A program made the translations under genes and the position numbers. Under the pieces are notes generated by a model. That model saw nothing but the letters and a program-made list of their open reading frames with translations, was not told the DNA's origin and searched no databases. DNA of 47,023 nt from Paenibacillus sp. 598K (GTDB lineage Bacteria; Bacillota; Bacilli; Paenibacillales; Paenibacillaceae). Location: positions 2,457 to 49,479 of the forward strand of contig NZ_BFBX01000004.1 of the NCBI RefSeq assembly GCF_003851045.1, given 5' to 3'. Of the stretch, positions 7,851 to 15,608 are shown piece by piece (position 1 is the stretch's first letter; each line of letters starts with the position of its first letter).

Positions 7851-8884
7851 TTCGAAGGATTGCTGCAGACGCTGCGGCCTTGCTGCTGCTGGTCGTCATG
7901 CTGGCGGGCTGCGCCTCCGGTATCCGGCCGACCGGACCGGAGGTCACAGTCTATTCCTCTCGTCATTATGCAGCGGATCAGCTAGTGTACCAGGCATTCA
8001 CCGAGCAGACGGGCATCCGCATCAGGGAGGTCAAGGGGACGCCGCAGGAGCTGCTGGAGCGACTAAGACAAGAGGGAGACGATAGCCCCGCGGATCTGTT
8101 CATCACTGTCGATGCCGCCCCGATGGTGCAAGCCAAGCGCGAAGGTTTGCTGCAGCCGCTCGATACGACGACGGCGTGGGCGCAGGTGCCGGCCGGATGG
8201 CGAGACGATGACGGTCAGTGGATCGGTCTGACAGCTAGAGCCAGAGTCATCGTCTATGCCAAGGATCGGGTAGGCGAGGGTGAGCTGCGCGGCTATGACG
8301 ATCTGGCCTCTCCCCGTTGGCAAGGACGTCTGTTGATGCGCTCGCCCGCCAACCAATACAATGTGTCGCTGCTCGCCTCGCTGATCAGCGAGCAGGGCGA
8401 GGCTGCGGCGCGGGCATGGGCCGATGCGATCGGCGCCAATCTGGCTGGACCGCCGGAGGGCGGCGATCGCGAGCAGGCGCTGCGGATCGCCGAGGGGGCA
8501 GGCGATGTGAGCGTGATGAACAGCTACTATATCGCGCAGATGCTCGAGTCGGGCGACGAGGAGGAGCGCGAAGCCGCCGCTGGGCTGGGGACGGTCTTCC
8601 CGGATCGGTCGAGCGGCGGCACACATGTCAATCTGAGCGCGCTTGGTGTGCTCAGGCAGGCGCCCCACAGCGCTGAGGCCGAGCGGCTGGTAGACTATCT
8701 GATCAGTCCCGCAGCCCAATCGCTGCTGAGCGCCCACAGCTACGAGTATCCGGTGCATCCCGAGGCGGAGCTGCCCGCAGTGCTCCGCTCGTGGGGGAGA
8801 CTGGAGCCGCAAGCGATCGACTTCGACGATCTGGCCGACGGCCAACAGCTGGCTGCCGAGCTGTTGGTCCGTGCTGGCTGGTGA
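7847..8884 (+). CDS. Ferric-iron ABC transporter binding lipoprotein, kinase-linked paralogue
   Basis: A 345-residue extracellular solute-binding protein of the FbpA/FutA Fe3+ family. It has a signal peptide with lipobox LAGC (C22), so it should be anchored to the outer face of the membrane. Candidate iron ligands are conserved with the next gene: the SRHY motif after the first strand, and the NSYY tyrosine pair near residue 225. GTHVNLSALGVL is also family-typical. It is clearly a paralogue of the protein at 9120-10235. Its start overlaps the kinase stop codon. A hairpin terminator lies between it and the transporter genes, so its main partner may be the kinase as well as the importer. Confidence 0.9.
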   Translation: MIRRIAADAAALLLLVVMLAGCASGIRPTGPEVTVYSSRHYAADQLVYQAFTEQTGIRIREVKGTPQELLERLRQEGDDSPADLFITVDAAPMVQAKREGLLQPLDTTTAWAQVPAGWRDDDGQWIGLTARARVIVYAKDRVGEGELRGYDDLASPRWQGRLLMRSPANQYNVSLLASLISEQGEAAARAWADAIGANLAGPPEGGDREQALRIAEGAGDVSVMNSYYIAQMLESGDEEEREAAAGLGTVFPDRSSGGTHVNLSALGVLRQAPHSAEAERLVDYLISPAAQSLLSAHSYEYPVHPEAELPAVLRSWGRLEPQAIDFDDLADGQQLAAELLVRAGW

Positions 8885-8972
8885 TCATCCGGATAGGATC
8901 GGGGATAGAATTTGATTTCACAGCAAATTCTCATTTTCGTTCGCTATAATGAATCTTGAGATCGCAATTAAT

Positions 8973-8991
8973 GATAACGATATTCATTATC
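8973..8991. promoter_or_regulatory. Fur box between the two binding-protein genes
   Basis: GATAACGATATTCATTATC matches 17 of 19 positions of the classical Fur consensus, the best match in the window. It lies about 85 bases after the first binding-protein stop codon and about 130 before the start of the second. A TATAAT at 8945-8950 lies just upstream, though without a clear -35. Confidence 0.75.
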
Positions 8992-9000
8992 ATGTTGGAT

Positions 9001-9024
9001 AAAGGGCGGAGAACGCCCTTTTCT
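9001..9024 (+). terminator. Intra-locus terminator or attenuator before the second binding-protein gene
   Basis: AAAGGGCG pairs with CGCCCTTT around a GAGAA loop and is followed by TCT, leaving a U-containing tail. It lies downstream of the Fur box at 8973 and upstream of the second binding-protein gene. It therefore either ends the regulator-kinase operon or attenuates transcription entering the transporter operon. Confidence 0.55.
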
Positions 9025-9038
9025 AATGCTTCGCCACT

Positions 9039-9057
9039 GAGAATGAGAATTAAATTC
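9039..9057. promoter_or_regulatory. Second, weaker Fur-like box before the iron transporter operon
   Basis: GAGAATGAGAATTAAATTC matches about 13 of 19 Fur consensus positions, with the GAGAAT hexamer typical of such sites. It lies immediately upstream of the ribosome binding site of the transporter operon. A direct test of binding would be needed. Confidence 0.4.
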
Positions 9058-9119
9058 AATCAGGCGAAGGATCGTTATCGACTGCGAAGATAAAAGAGAT
9101 TCGAGGAGGCCATCTACAC

Positions 9120-10235
9120 ATGCAAGCAAGTTGGAAGACGTGGACAATCGGAGCAGCGCTGATCATGGCGCTGGCGCTCGTGGCAGGATGCGGCGGCGGA
9201 AACGGCGCAACGGGAGCCAAAAACAATAGCCAGGGGGCGGCAGATCCGGCCGAGACGACGCAGGAGCAGACCGAACAGACCGGCGGCGAGGTCAACATCT
9301 ATACGGCGCGCCATTACGATGTAGACGCGGAGCTGTACAGCGAATTCACAGCGGAGACAGGCATCAAGGTGAATGTCATCGAGGGCAAGGCGCCCGAGCT
9401 GATCGAGAAGCTGAAGCGTGAGGGCGCAAGCACGCCGGCGGATCTGTTCATCACTGTAGACGGCGGCATCCTCAACACCGCCAAGACAGAAGGTCTGCTG
9501 CAGCCGATCGAATCGGCGGTCCTCGATGCTCAGATCGGCGAGGGGCTGACCGATACGGATAAGGAATGGGTCGGCTTGTCGACACGCGCTCGCGTCATCG
9601 TCTACGCCAAGGACCGGGTCGAGCCGTCGGAGCTGTCCACGTATGAGGCGCTGACCGATGAGAAGTGGAAGGGACGTTTGCTCGTCCGCTCTTCGACCAA
9701 CTTGTATAACCAGTCGCTGCTCGCCTCGCTGATCGCGATCGACGGCGAGGAGGCGGCCGAGCGCTGGGCGGCTGGCATCGCTGCCAACCTGGCCCGCGAT
9801 CCCGAGGGCGGCGACCGCGACCAAGCGAAGGCTGTCGTAGCTGGCGCAGGCGATATCGCCATCATGAACACATATTATGTCGGTCAGATGAGCGTCTCTG
9901 ACGATCCCGAGGAAGTTAAGGTTGCGGAGCAGGTCGGCGTATTTTTCCCGAACCAGGAGACGACCGGCACGCACATCAACATCAGCGGCGCAGGACTGAT
10001 CAAGCATAGCAAAAACCAGGCCAATGCCATCAAGCTGCTGGAATTCCTGACGTCGAAGACTGCGCAAGAGAAAATCTCGCAAGCCAACTTCGAATTCCCG
10101 GTGAACGCAGAGGCCAAGCTGCCTGAGCTGCTGGCGAGCTGGGGCGAGTTCAAGACACAGCAGCTCGACTTCGCCGTGTACGGCGAAAACAATCCGAAAG
10201 CGGTCGAGATCGCTAATAAAGTCGGCTGGAAGTAA
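9120..10235 (+). CDS. Ferric-iron ABC transporter substrate-binding lipoprotein
   Basis: A 371-residue binding protein, first gene of the importer operon. It has a signal peptide and lipobox VAGC (C24), then a Gly/Gln/Glu-rich linker and the FbpA/FutA fold. Probable ferric ligands are the ARHY motif at the start of the mature domain and the NTYY tyrosine pair. PADLFITVDGG and RVIVYAKDRV blocks are shared with the paralogue at 7847. The ATG has AGGAGG ten bases upstream. It should capture Fe3+ (or a simple Fe3+ chelate) outside the cell and pass it to the permease encoded two bases after its stop codon. Expression is probably Fur-controlled. Confidence 0.93.
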   Translation: MQASWKTWTIGAALIMALALVAGCGGGNGATGAKNNSQGAADPAETTQEQTEQTGGEVNIYTARHYDVDAELYSEFTAETGIKVNVIEGKAPELIEKLKREGASTPADLFITVDGGILNTAKTEGLLQPIESAVLDAQIGEGLTDTDKEWVGLSTRARVIVYAKDRVEPSELSTYEALTDEKWKGRLLVRSSTNLYNQSLLASLIAIDGEEAAERWAAGIAANLARDPEGGDRDQAKAVVAGAGDIAIMNTYYVGQMSVSDDPEEVKVAEQVGVFFPNQETTGTHINISGAGLIKHSKNQANAIKLLEFLTSKTAQEKISQANFEFPVNAEAKLPELLASWGEFKTQQLDFAVYGENNPKAVEIANKVGWK

Positions 10236-10237
10236 GG

Positions 10238-11881
10238 ATGCGCGCGTCTAAGATCATACGGAGATACACGAACGGCTGGCTGATCGCCAGCCTGCTCGGG
10301 GCAGCAGCCATCCTGCTGCCTATTCTCTATGTGATGTCGGGTCTGCTCCGTCCCGTCAATGAGAACTGGTCTGCTGTCAAAGCCTATCTGTTAACCGACT
10401 ATGTGCTCGGCTCGGCGAAGCTGGTGCTGTCCACCGGGCTGCTGGCGTCGCTTATGGGCGTCTTGCTAGCTTGGCTGGTGGTTGGCTACACGTTTCCGCT
10501 GCGGCGGTTTTATCGCTGGGCGCTCGTGCTGCCGCTTGCGGTACCGCCCTATATCGCCGCCTATACGTATGGCACGATGACGAGCTATACCGGCATCATC
10601 CAGTCGACGCTGCGCAACCAGTTCGACATCCGTCTGCCGCACGGACTGATCGAGCTCAGCTCGACGCGCGGGGCGATGTTTACCCTGTCGATCTTCCTGT
10701 TCCCGTATGTCTTCCTGCTGATGCGGACGTATCTGGAGCGGCAGAGCGGCTCCTATATCGAGAATGGCCGCCTGCTCGGTCGCAGCGGCTGGTCGCTGTT
10801 CACACGCGTCGTCCTGCCGATCTCTCGCCCGGCAATCATCGCAGGCGCGATGCTGGTGACGTTCGAGGTGCTGAGCGACTACGGCGTCGCCAGCTACTTT
10901 GGCGTACAGACGATCTCGACCGCCATCTTCCAGACCTGGTTCGGCATGTATGACATCGACTCGGCGATGAGGCTGGCCGCCTGGCTGCTCGTCATTATCG
11001 TCGGCATCTTCCTGGTGGAACGCCTGCTGCGGCGCAATCGCCGCTACGGCGCGCTCAGCAGCCGCAGCAAGCCGCTGCAGCCGGTTCGTCTGCGAGGGTG
11101 GGCTGCCGCGGCCGCGACGGCAGGCTGCACGCTGGTGTTTGCGCTTGGCTTTGCGCTGCCGATCGCCCAGCTCATCCTGTGGACCGGCTGGACCTACAGC
11201 AAGGTATGGCGCGCCGACTTCGCCCATCTGCTCGTCAACACGCTGACGGGCGCGGCTTGGGCGACGATCATCGTCATGGCACTCGCCGTGCTGTCGGCCA
11301 AGGCGGTGAGGATGTTCCCGCTGGCCAGCGCTTATGCGCTGTCGCGTCTCATGACGTCGGGGTATGCGATACCCGGAGCGATCGTAGCGATCGGCGTATT
11401 GGCTGTCTTCATCGCGCTGGATGCGCGGCTCTCGCCGCTCTATGTCTGGCTGGGCCGTGCCGAGGGGGCGCTCGTGCTGAGCATGTCGCTGACGATGCTG
11501 CTGGCGGGTTATGTGATCCGCTTCATGGCGACGGGGTACCATGCCGTCGAGGCTGGCTACGACAAGATCCCCCGCGCTTACACCGAGGCGGCGCTCACGC
11601 TCGGCCACCGGCAGGGTAGCGTCTTCCGCCGGATCGAGCTGCCGTTGCTGCGCCAGGCGATCCTGACAGGGGTGGCGCTCACCTTCATCGAGATCGTCAA
11701 GGAGCTGCCGCTAACGCTGCTGCTGCGACCGTTCAATTTCGACACCTTGGCTACAAGGGCGTATCAGTACGCGATCGATGAACGCATCTACGAAGCCGCC
11801 TTGCCTTCGCTGCTGTTGGTGGCGCTCAGTCTGTTGTCGGTGGCGATCGTATTACGACTGGAGAGGGGAAGAGAGAGATGA
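10238..11881 (+). CDS. Ferric-iron ABC transporter permease, fused double-domain
   Basis: A 547-residue inner-membrane permease of the FbpB/FutB type, with two homologous transmembrane domains in one chain and about twelve hydrophobic helices. Each half carries the ATPase-coupling EAA-like loop: ENGRLLGRSGWSLFTRVVLP in the first half and TEAALTLGHRQGSVFRRIEL in the second. It starts two bases after the binding-protein stop codon and overlaps the ATPase start by ATGA. Length and fusion are normal for this family. Confidence 0.93.
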   Translation: MRASKIIRRYTNGWLIASLLGAAAILLPILYVMSGLLRPVNENWSAVKAYLLTDYVLGSAKLVLSTGLLASLMGVLLAWLVVGYTFPLRRFYRWALVLPLAVPPYIAAYTYGTMTSYTGIIQSTLRNQFDIRLPHGLIELSSTRGAMFTLSIFLFPYVFLLMRTYLERQSGSYIENGRLLGRSGWSLFTRVVLPISRPAIIAGAMLVTFEVLSDYGVASYFGVQTISTAIFQTWFGMYDIDSAMRLAAWLLVIIVGIFLVERLLRRNRRYGALSSRSKPLQPVRLRGWAAAAATAGCTLVFALGFALPIAQLILWTGWTYSKVWRADFAHLLVNTLTGAAWATIIVMALAVLSAKAVRMFPLASAYALSRLMTSGYAIPGAIVAIGVLAVFIALDARLSPLYVWLGRAEGALVLSMSLTMLLAGYVIRFMATGYHAVEAGYDKIPRAYTEAALTLGHRQGSVFRRIELPLLRQAILTGVALTFIEIVKELPLTLLLRPFNFDTLATRAYQYAIDERIYEAALPSLLLVALSLLSVAIVLRLERGRER

Positions 11882-12645
11882 GCGAGCTGAATATACAGGG
11901 CTTGTCCTATCGATACGAGCGGCGTCAGCCGCTCATCCTGGAGCAGGTGTCGCTGACAGTGCGGACTGGCGAGATCGTCGGCATCCTGGGTGCGAGCGGC
12001 AGCGGCAAGAGCACGCTGCTGCGTCTGATCGCCGGACTGGAGACGCCCGAGCAGGGGATGATCCGGCTCGGCGAGCGCGTGCTCTCGGACGCGCGCGTCG
12101 AGGTGCCGCCCGCGGATCGCGGCATCGGTATGGTATTCCAGGATTATGCGCTGTTCCCGCACCTGAGCGCGGCGGACAACATCGCCTTCGGCCTGCATCG
12201 GATGGGCCGCAGGGAGCGCAAGACGCGGCTGTCTGAGCTGCTGGAGCTGACGCAGATGGCGCCATACGCCCGCCGTTATCCGCATGAGTTGAGCGGGGGC
12301 CAGCAGCAGCGCGTCGCGCTTGCGCGGGCGCTGGCGCCAGGACCGGCGCTGCTCCTGATGGATGAGCCGTTCAGCAGTCTGGACGCCGAGCTGCGGCAGT
12401 CGATCCGCACCGAGCTGCGGGCGATCCTGCGCCGCACCGGCACCTCCTGTCTGCTCGTCTCGCATGACCGCGAGGATGTGGAGGCGATCTGCGATCGGAC
12501 GCTGGTCGTCGCGGACGGAGTCTGGCAGGAGCAGTCGGCGTCAGGCGCATCGGCAGACTCGCCAAGCTCCCCGGGCTCGTCAGACGCTTCCGCATCCGAT
12601 GGCAAGGCCAGGGAGGCCAAGAAGACGTCATTGGTCCTGTCTTGA
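11878..12645 (+). CDS. Ferric-iron ABC transporter ATP-binding protein
   Basis: A 255-residue ATPase that powers the preceding permease. It has the Walker A GASGSGKST at residues 38-46, the Q-loop VFQDYALFPHLS, the signature LSGGQQQRVALARAL, Walker B LLLMDEPFSSLD and the switch histidine in LLVSHDRED. Typical FbpC proteins are 340-350 residues and carry a C-terminal regulatory (TOBE-like) domain. Here that domain is absent, replaced by a short Ser/Ala/Asp-rich tail. The start overlaps the permease stop codon. The gene ends convergently to the stalk-domain gene, and no clear terminator is seen. Confidence 0.94.
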   Translation: MSELNIQGLSYRYERRQPLILEQVSLTVRTGEIVGILGASGSGKSTLLRLIAGLETPEQGMIRLGERVLSDARVEVPPADRGIGMVFQDYALFPHLSAADNIAFGLHRMGRRERKTRLSELLELTQMAPYARRYPHELSGGQQQRVALARALAPGPALLLMDEPFSSLDAELRQSIRTELRAILRRTGTSCLLVSHDREDVEAICDRTLVVADGVWQEQSASGASADSPSSPGSSDASASDGKAREAKKTSLVLS

Positions 12646-12668
12646 TCTCTTATAAATGCTGCGTGCAT

Positions 12669-14183
12669 CTAAGGATGTACGATGCGGATCTTCTGCTCCT
12701 CGGCACTCCAGTGGACCTGGGCGCCGAGCGTCTCGCTCACCAGACGCAAGGGCAGATACGTCACGCCTTCCACAATAAACGGTTTGTTGGCGAGTGCGAT
12801 CGGCCGGCCTTGCATGAGTACCTCGCCGCTCGCATAGCGAATGAGCATGGAGACGGCAGGCGTTGCCCCCGATGCGTCCCGCGTAATCGTCGTCTCCTTG
12901 CGGCTGGCATCCCACGTTAGTGTTGCGCCCATCTGTTCGAAGATTGAGCGAAGCGGGATAAAGGCTTGTCCGTCCCGGATCATCACTCCGCTGCGGAGCG
13001 GCACCGGGTCGTTGTTAAGCAAGACGTCGACAGGCTTGTGCAGTGGAATCGGCGTATGCTGCTCGAAATGCGAGTATCCCGCGCCAAGCTCGAAGGATTT
13101 GTTGATGCCCAAGCCCCATAACGAGCCGTCCTGCAACTCGATCATCAGATGACGCGAGCCGGGCTGGACGCTTCGCACCTTCTCCTGGAGCAGCTCAAAC
13201 TCGGGATTATGCGGCATCGATTCCCGATACATCGACGTGCGGTACAACTGGCCGCCCTCTGTGAGGACGAGCAGGGAGCGTTCCACAATGTACGCTTCCC
13301 GCACCTTGTCAATCGTCGTGAAGCGAATGGGCTCCGGCTGTTCGTGCCACAGCGTGCTATCTGAGACGCCAGTGACCGTATGCCCCCAGAACCATAAGCG
13401 ACCGTCGACATCGACGGCAAGATGGGCCAGCCGATGAGCCTGGAGCCAGCGCACGCCGCCTGTGATCGGGATGGGACGGCCCGGCGTGCTCTGCATGACG
13501 GAAAGCTCGCGGGTGTTGCGGATCGTCCAGGAGTACAGCTCGCCAGTCTTGGTAAGAGCGAGATTGTCCTGTATGTCGATCGCATCGCTGATATCAGGGA
13601 TGCGTGTCCAATCCGCTAGACGCTGAGCACCAGCGCGGCTTCTCCAGATGGAGCCATCCTCGGTGCGGGCGATCAACGTCAGCTCGCTCGTGTTGTCGTA
13701 CCATTCATAATAAGCGCTGACCTGTTCGATGCCTGCAGGCGCGGCCAATGGCTGGCTGTCTTGCAGCGTCGCCAAGCGCAGCTGACCGTCTTGCTTGGGG
13801 ATGAGGTGCAAGCGGCCCATGGAGTCGATGATGAACAGCTCCGTAGACGTTGCGTATGCTTGCTTCAGGTTATCGAAGTGCGGCAGCGCGACCGTTGTCA
13901 TCGGCTGACCGGCGAGCAGAGCCCCTGCATAATGAACGGTGCCATCGACGAGCCGAATCAGATCTCCATCGTAGACGGCGGCCACATCGCCAAGCCCGTC
14001 GATACGCACAGGCACGGGTTGCTTGTCACCCCACACCCAATAGGTGCCGTCTTGCTTGATCAGGGAATGGCTCGTATAGCTTCGGTAGAGCGGTGTCTCG
14101 GCAGCAACGGCTGCCAGCGGTGCAGTCATTAGGGAGAAGGCAAGTCCGGCGGCGAGCCATGTGCGCGTCCATTTCGATTTCAT
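12669..14183 (-). CDS. Exported RCC1-like repeat protein with C-terminal stalk domain
   Basis: A 504-residue secreted or wall-associated protein. A signal peptide covers residues 1-28 (LAAGLAFSLMTAP, cleavage near AVA-AE). The middle holds RCC1-like beta-propeller repeats, recognisable as recurring DGTYWVWG, DGRLWFWG and DGSLWGLG turns. The last 110 residues form a copper-amine-oxidase N-terminal (stalk) domain, with the repeats DGQAFIPLRSIFEQMGATL and VEGVTYLPLRLVSETLGAQV. Such domains are plentiful in Paenibacillus exported proteins and probably mediate binding rather than catalysis. The ATG at 14183 is preferred over a start 35 codons upstream because of AAAGGAG nine bases before it and the clean signal peptide. 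Function is unknown. Confidence 0.82.
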   Translation of the reverse strand: MKSKWTRTWLAAGLAFSLMTAPLAAVAAETPLYRSYTSHSLIKQDGTYWVWGDKQPVPVRIDGLGDVAAVYDGDLIRLVDGTVHYAGALLAGQPMTTVALPHFDNLKQAYATSTELFIIDSMGRLHLIPKQDGQLRLATLQDSQPLAAPAGIEQVSAYYEWYDNTSELTLIARTEDGSIWRSRAGAQRLADWTRIPDISDAIDIQDNLALTKTGELYSWTIRNTRELSVMQSTPGRPIPITGGVRWLQAHRLAHLAVDVDGRLWFWGHTVTGVSDSTLWHEQPEPIRFTTIDKVREAYIVERSLLVLTEGGQLYRTSMYRESMPHNPEFELLQEKVRSVQPGSRHLMIELQDGSLWGLGINKSFELGAGYSHFEQHTPIPLHKPVDVLLNNDPVPLRSGVMIRDGQAFIPLRSIFEQMGATLTWDASRKETTITRDASGATPAVSMLIRYASGEVLMQGRPIALANKPFIVEGVTYLPLRLVSETLGAQVHWSAEEQKIRIVHP

Positions 14184-14302
14184 TCCAATGCACTCCTTTG
14201 TGTTCAGGGTAGCTTGCGCCGCGGCCGAGCTGTTTTTTTGCATTCGTCCGGCAGTCACGCTACACTGGGGGAAATAACGATGCGACAAGAGGGAAGGTCT
14301 GG

Positions 14303-14863
14303 ATGAAAAATCTGTTGGTGACGGGCTATCGCGCCCATGAGCTGAATATCTATGACGACAAGCACCCGGGCATCCCGTTCATCAAGCAAGCGATCCGGGC
14401 AAGACTGATCGGGCTGGCTGAGGCGGGGCTGGAATGGGTCATCACGCCAGGGCAGTATGGCGTCGATCTGTGGGCATGCGAGGTTGTGCTGGAGCTGCGG
14501 GAGCTGTATCCCGGGCTTCGCGTATCGATCCTGGCGGCGTATGAGCATCCCGAGGCGAACTGGAAGGAAGAGAAGCAGACGTATTATCGGGAGCTGACGC
14601 AGCGGGTCGACTACTACGGGGTGGTCAGCCAGCAGCCCTATCAGGGGACGTGGCAGCTGGCGGCGCGCGACGACCTGCTGCTGCGCAAGTCCGACGGCAT
14701 CTTGTTGTTCTATGACGAAGAGCGCGGCGAAGCCAGCCCGAGGTTCATCAAACAACGGGCTTGGCGCAAGCATGAACGGGAGGGCTACGGCTATTACCTC
14801 ATCACGGCGGAGGAGGTACAGGCGTTGGCTGATGAGGCACAGTACGAGAGCTACGTGGAGTAG
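14303..14863 (+). CDS. ypsA: YpsA family (DUF1273, SLOG superfamily) protein
   Basis: A 186-residue cytoplasmic protein matching the Firmicute YpsA family: LLVTGYRAHELNI at the start, the WVITPGQYGVDLWA nucleotide-binding-like segment near residue 50, and a conserved C-terminal half with DGILLFYDEE. The fold is Rossmann-like (SLOG), with a suspected nucleotide or NAD-derivative ligand. In Bacillus subtilis overproduction affects cell division and glucose-linked growth; the biochemical activity is unknown. The ribosome binding site is GGGAAGG. It ends one base before the convergent small membrane-protein gene. Confidence 0.9.
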   Translation: MKNLLVTGYRAHELNIYDDKHPGIPFIKQAIRARLIGLAEAGLEWVITPGQYGVDLWACEVVLELRELYPGLRVSILAAYEHPEANWKEEKQTYYRELTQRVDYYGVVSQQPYQGTWQLAARDDLLLRKSDGILLFYDEERGEASPRFIKQRAWRKHEREGYGYYLITAEEVQALADEAQYESYVE

Positions 14864-14864
14864 C

Positions 14865-15080
14865 TCAAGACTGGCCCGGCGGCTTGCGGCCCTTCATCTG
14901 GCTGCGGCGCAATCGCGTGAACGCGATAACGACGCTGATCATCATGGCCATGAAGGCATAGTTGCCCGCTTCCTCTGGCGTCATCTTGAAGGCGAGGATG
15001 CAGAGGGAGGAGACGGCATTGTAGACGAAGTAGGCGACCGCCAGCAATAAAAGCGGTCTCATAAAATTGTATCTGCGCAT
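14865..15080 (-). CDS. Small two-helix membrane protein
   Basis: A 71-residue protein with two predicted membrane helices (LLLLAVAYFVYNAVSSL and an FMAMMISVVIAF stretch) and a basic, proline-containing C-terminus. An upstream in-frame start would add 27 polar residues. The ATG at 15080 is preferred because TTGGAG lies eight bases before it and the resulting N-terminus (MRRYNF) is a good membrane start. No family recognised. It is convergent to ypsA. Confidence 0.6.
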   Translation of the reverse strand: MRRYNFMRPLLLLAVAYFVYNAVSSLCILAFKMTPEEAGNYAFMAMMISVVIAFTRLRRSQMKGRKPPGQS

Positions 15081-15296
15081 CGTTTTCGCTCCAATTCTGT
15101 AAGGGTCGGTCGGGTTCGGCTCAGATATGCGGCCGAAAAGCTGACGCTGACTGCATGTCATGTTCTAAGCGTACCTTAAAATACCGACAGTGACAACCGT
15201 CGCAGCGGCGCAATCTGCGGCATTCGCTGCGCGGAAGTCGTAGGCGCCGCTCGTTTTGAGGCGTTCATGGTTGCTGTGGCTTATGCGAAATCGCTC

Positions 15297-15325
15297 TTGA
15301 CAGAGCCTGGAGCATGCGTTATAAC
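15297..15325 (+). promoter_or_regulatory. Vegetative promoter of the argS T-box leader
   Basis: A perfect TTGACA (15297-15302), exactly 17 bases, then TATAAC (15320-15325). Transcription should begin near 15332 and run through the T-box leader into argS. Confidence 0.85.
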
Positions 15326-15331
15326 TAATTT

Positions 15332-15584
15332 TAATTTACATGAAGCGCCAATGAACGAATGCAAGTACGCCAGGCAGAGAGTCGCAGCGAGCCGGAATGA
15401 GTGGAAGCCGGTACGGAAGTCTGGGGGAAACGGAATTCGGGAGGCGATCTGTCGAACGCGCAGCAGGCAGATCCGGCAGACGCCGTTATCCGTCGATCGA
15501 GTGAGCGAATGTTAGCATTCGCTACTTAGAGTGGTACCGCGGGAGCAAGCTCTCGTCTCTAATTATGGAGACGAGAGCTTTTTT
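15332..15584 (+). ncRNA. T-box leader controlling argS (tRNA-Arg sensing)
   Basis: About 250 bases of untranslated leader. It holds the diagnostic T-box sequence AGAGTGGTACCGCGG at 15528-15542, whose TGG/ACC core pairs with the uncharged tRNA acceptor end. A strong terminator follows (AGCTCTCGTCTC at 15548-15559 pairing with GAGACGAGAGCT at 15568-15579, then five T residues). An AGTA element near 15364 fits Stem I. The CGG followed by A at 15431-15434 is a possible arginine specifier, but this assignment is tentative. Uncharged tRNA-Arg should stabilise the antiterminator and allow argS transcription. Confidence 0.9.
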
Positions 15585-15608
15585 AATTTATGAAGAAGGA
15601 GCTGCCCT

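Noticed and set aside
15267..15515. 82-codon frame before argS
   Set aside because: It lies across the promoter and the T-box leader, whose RNA elements explain the region.
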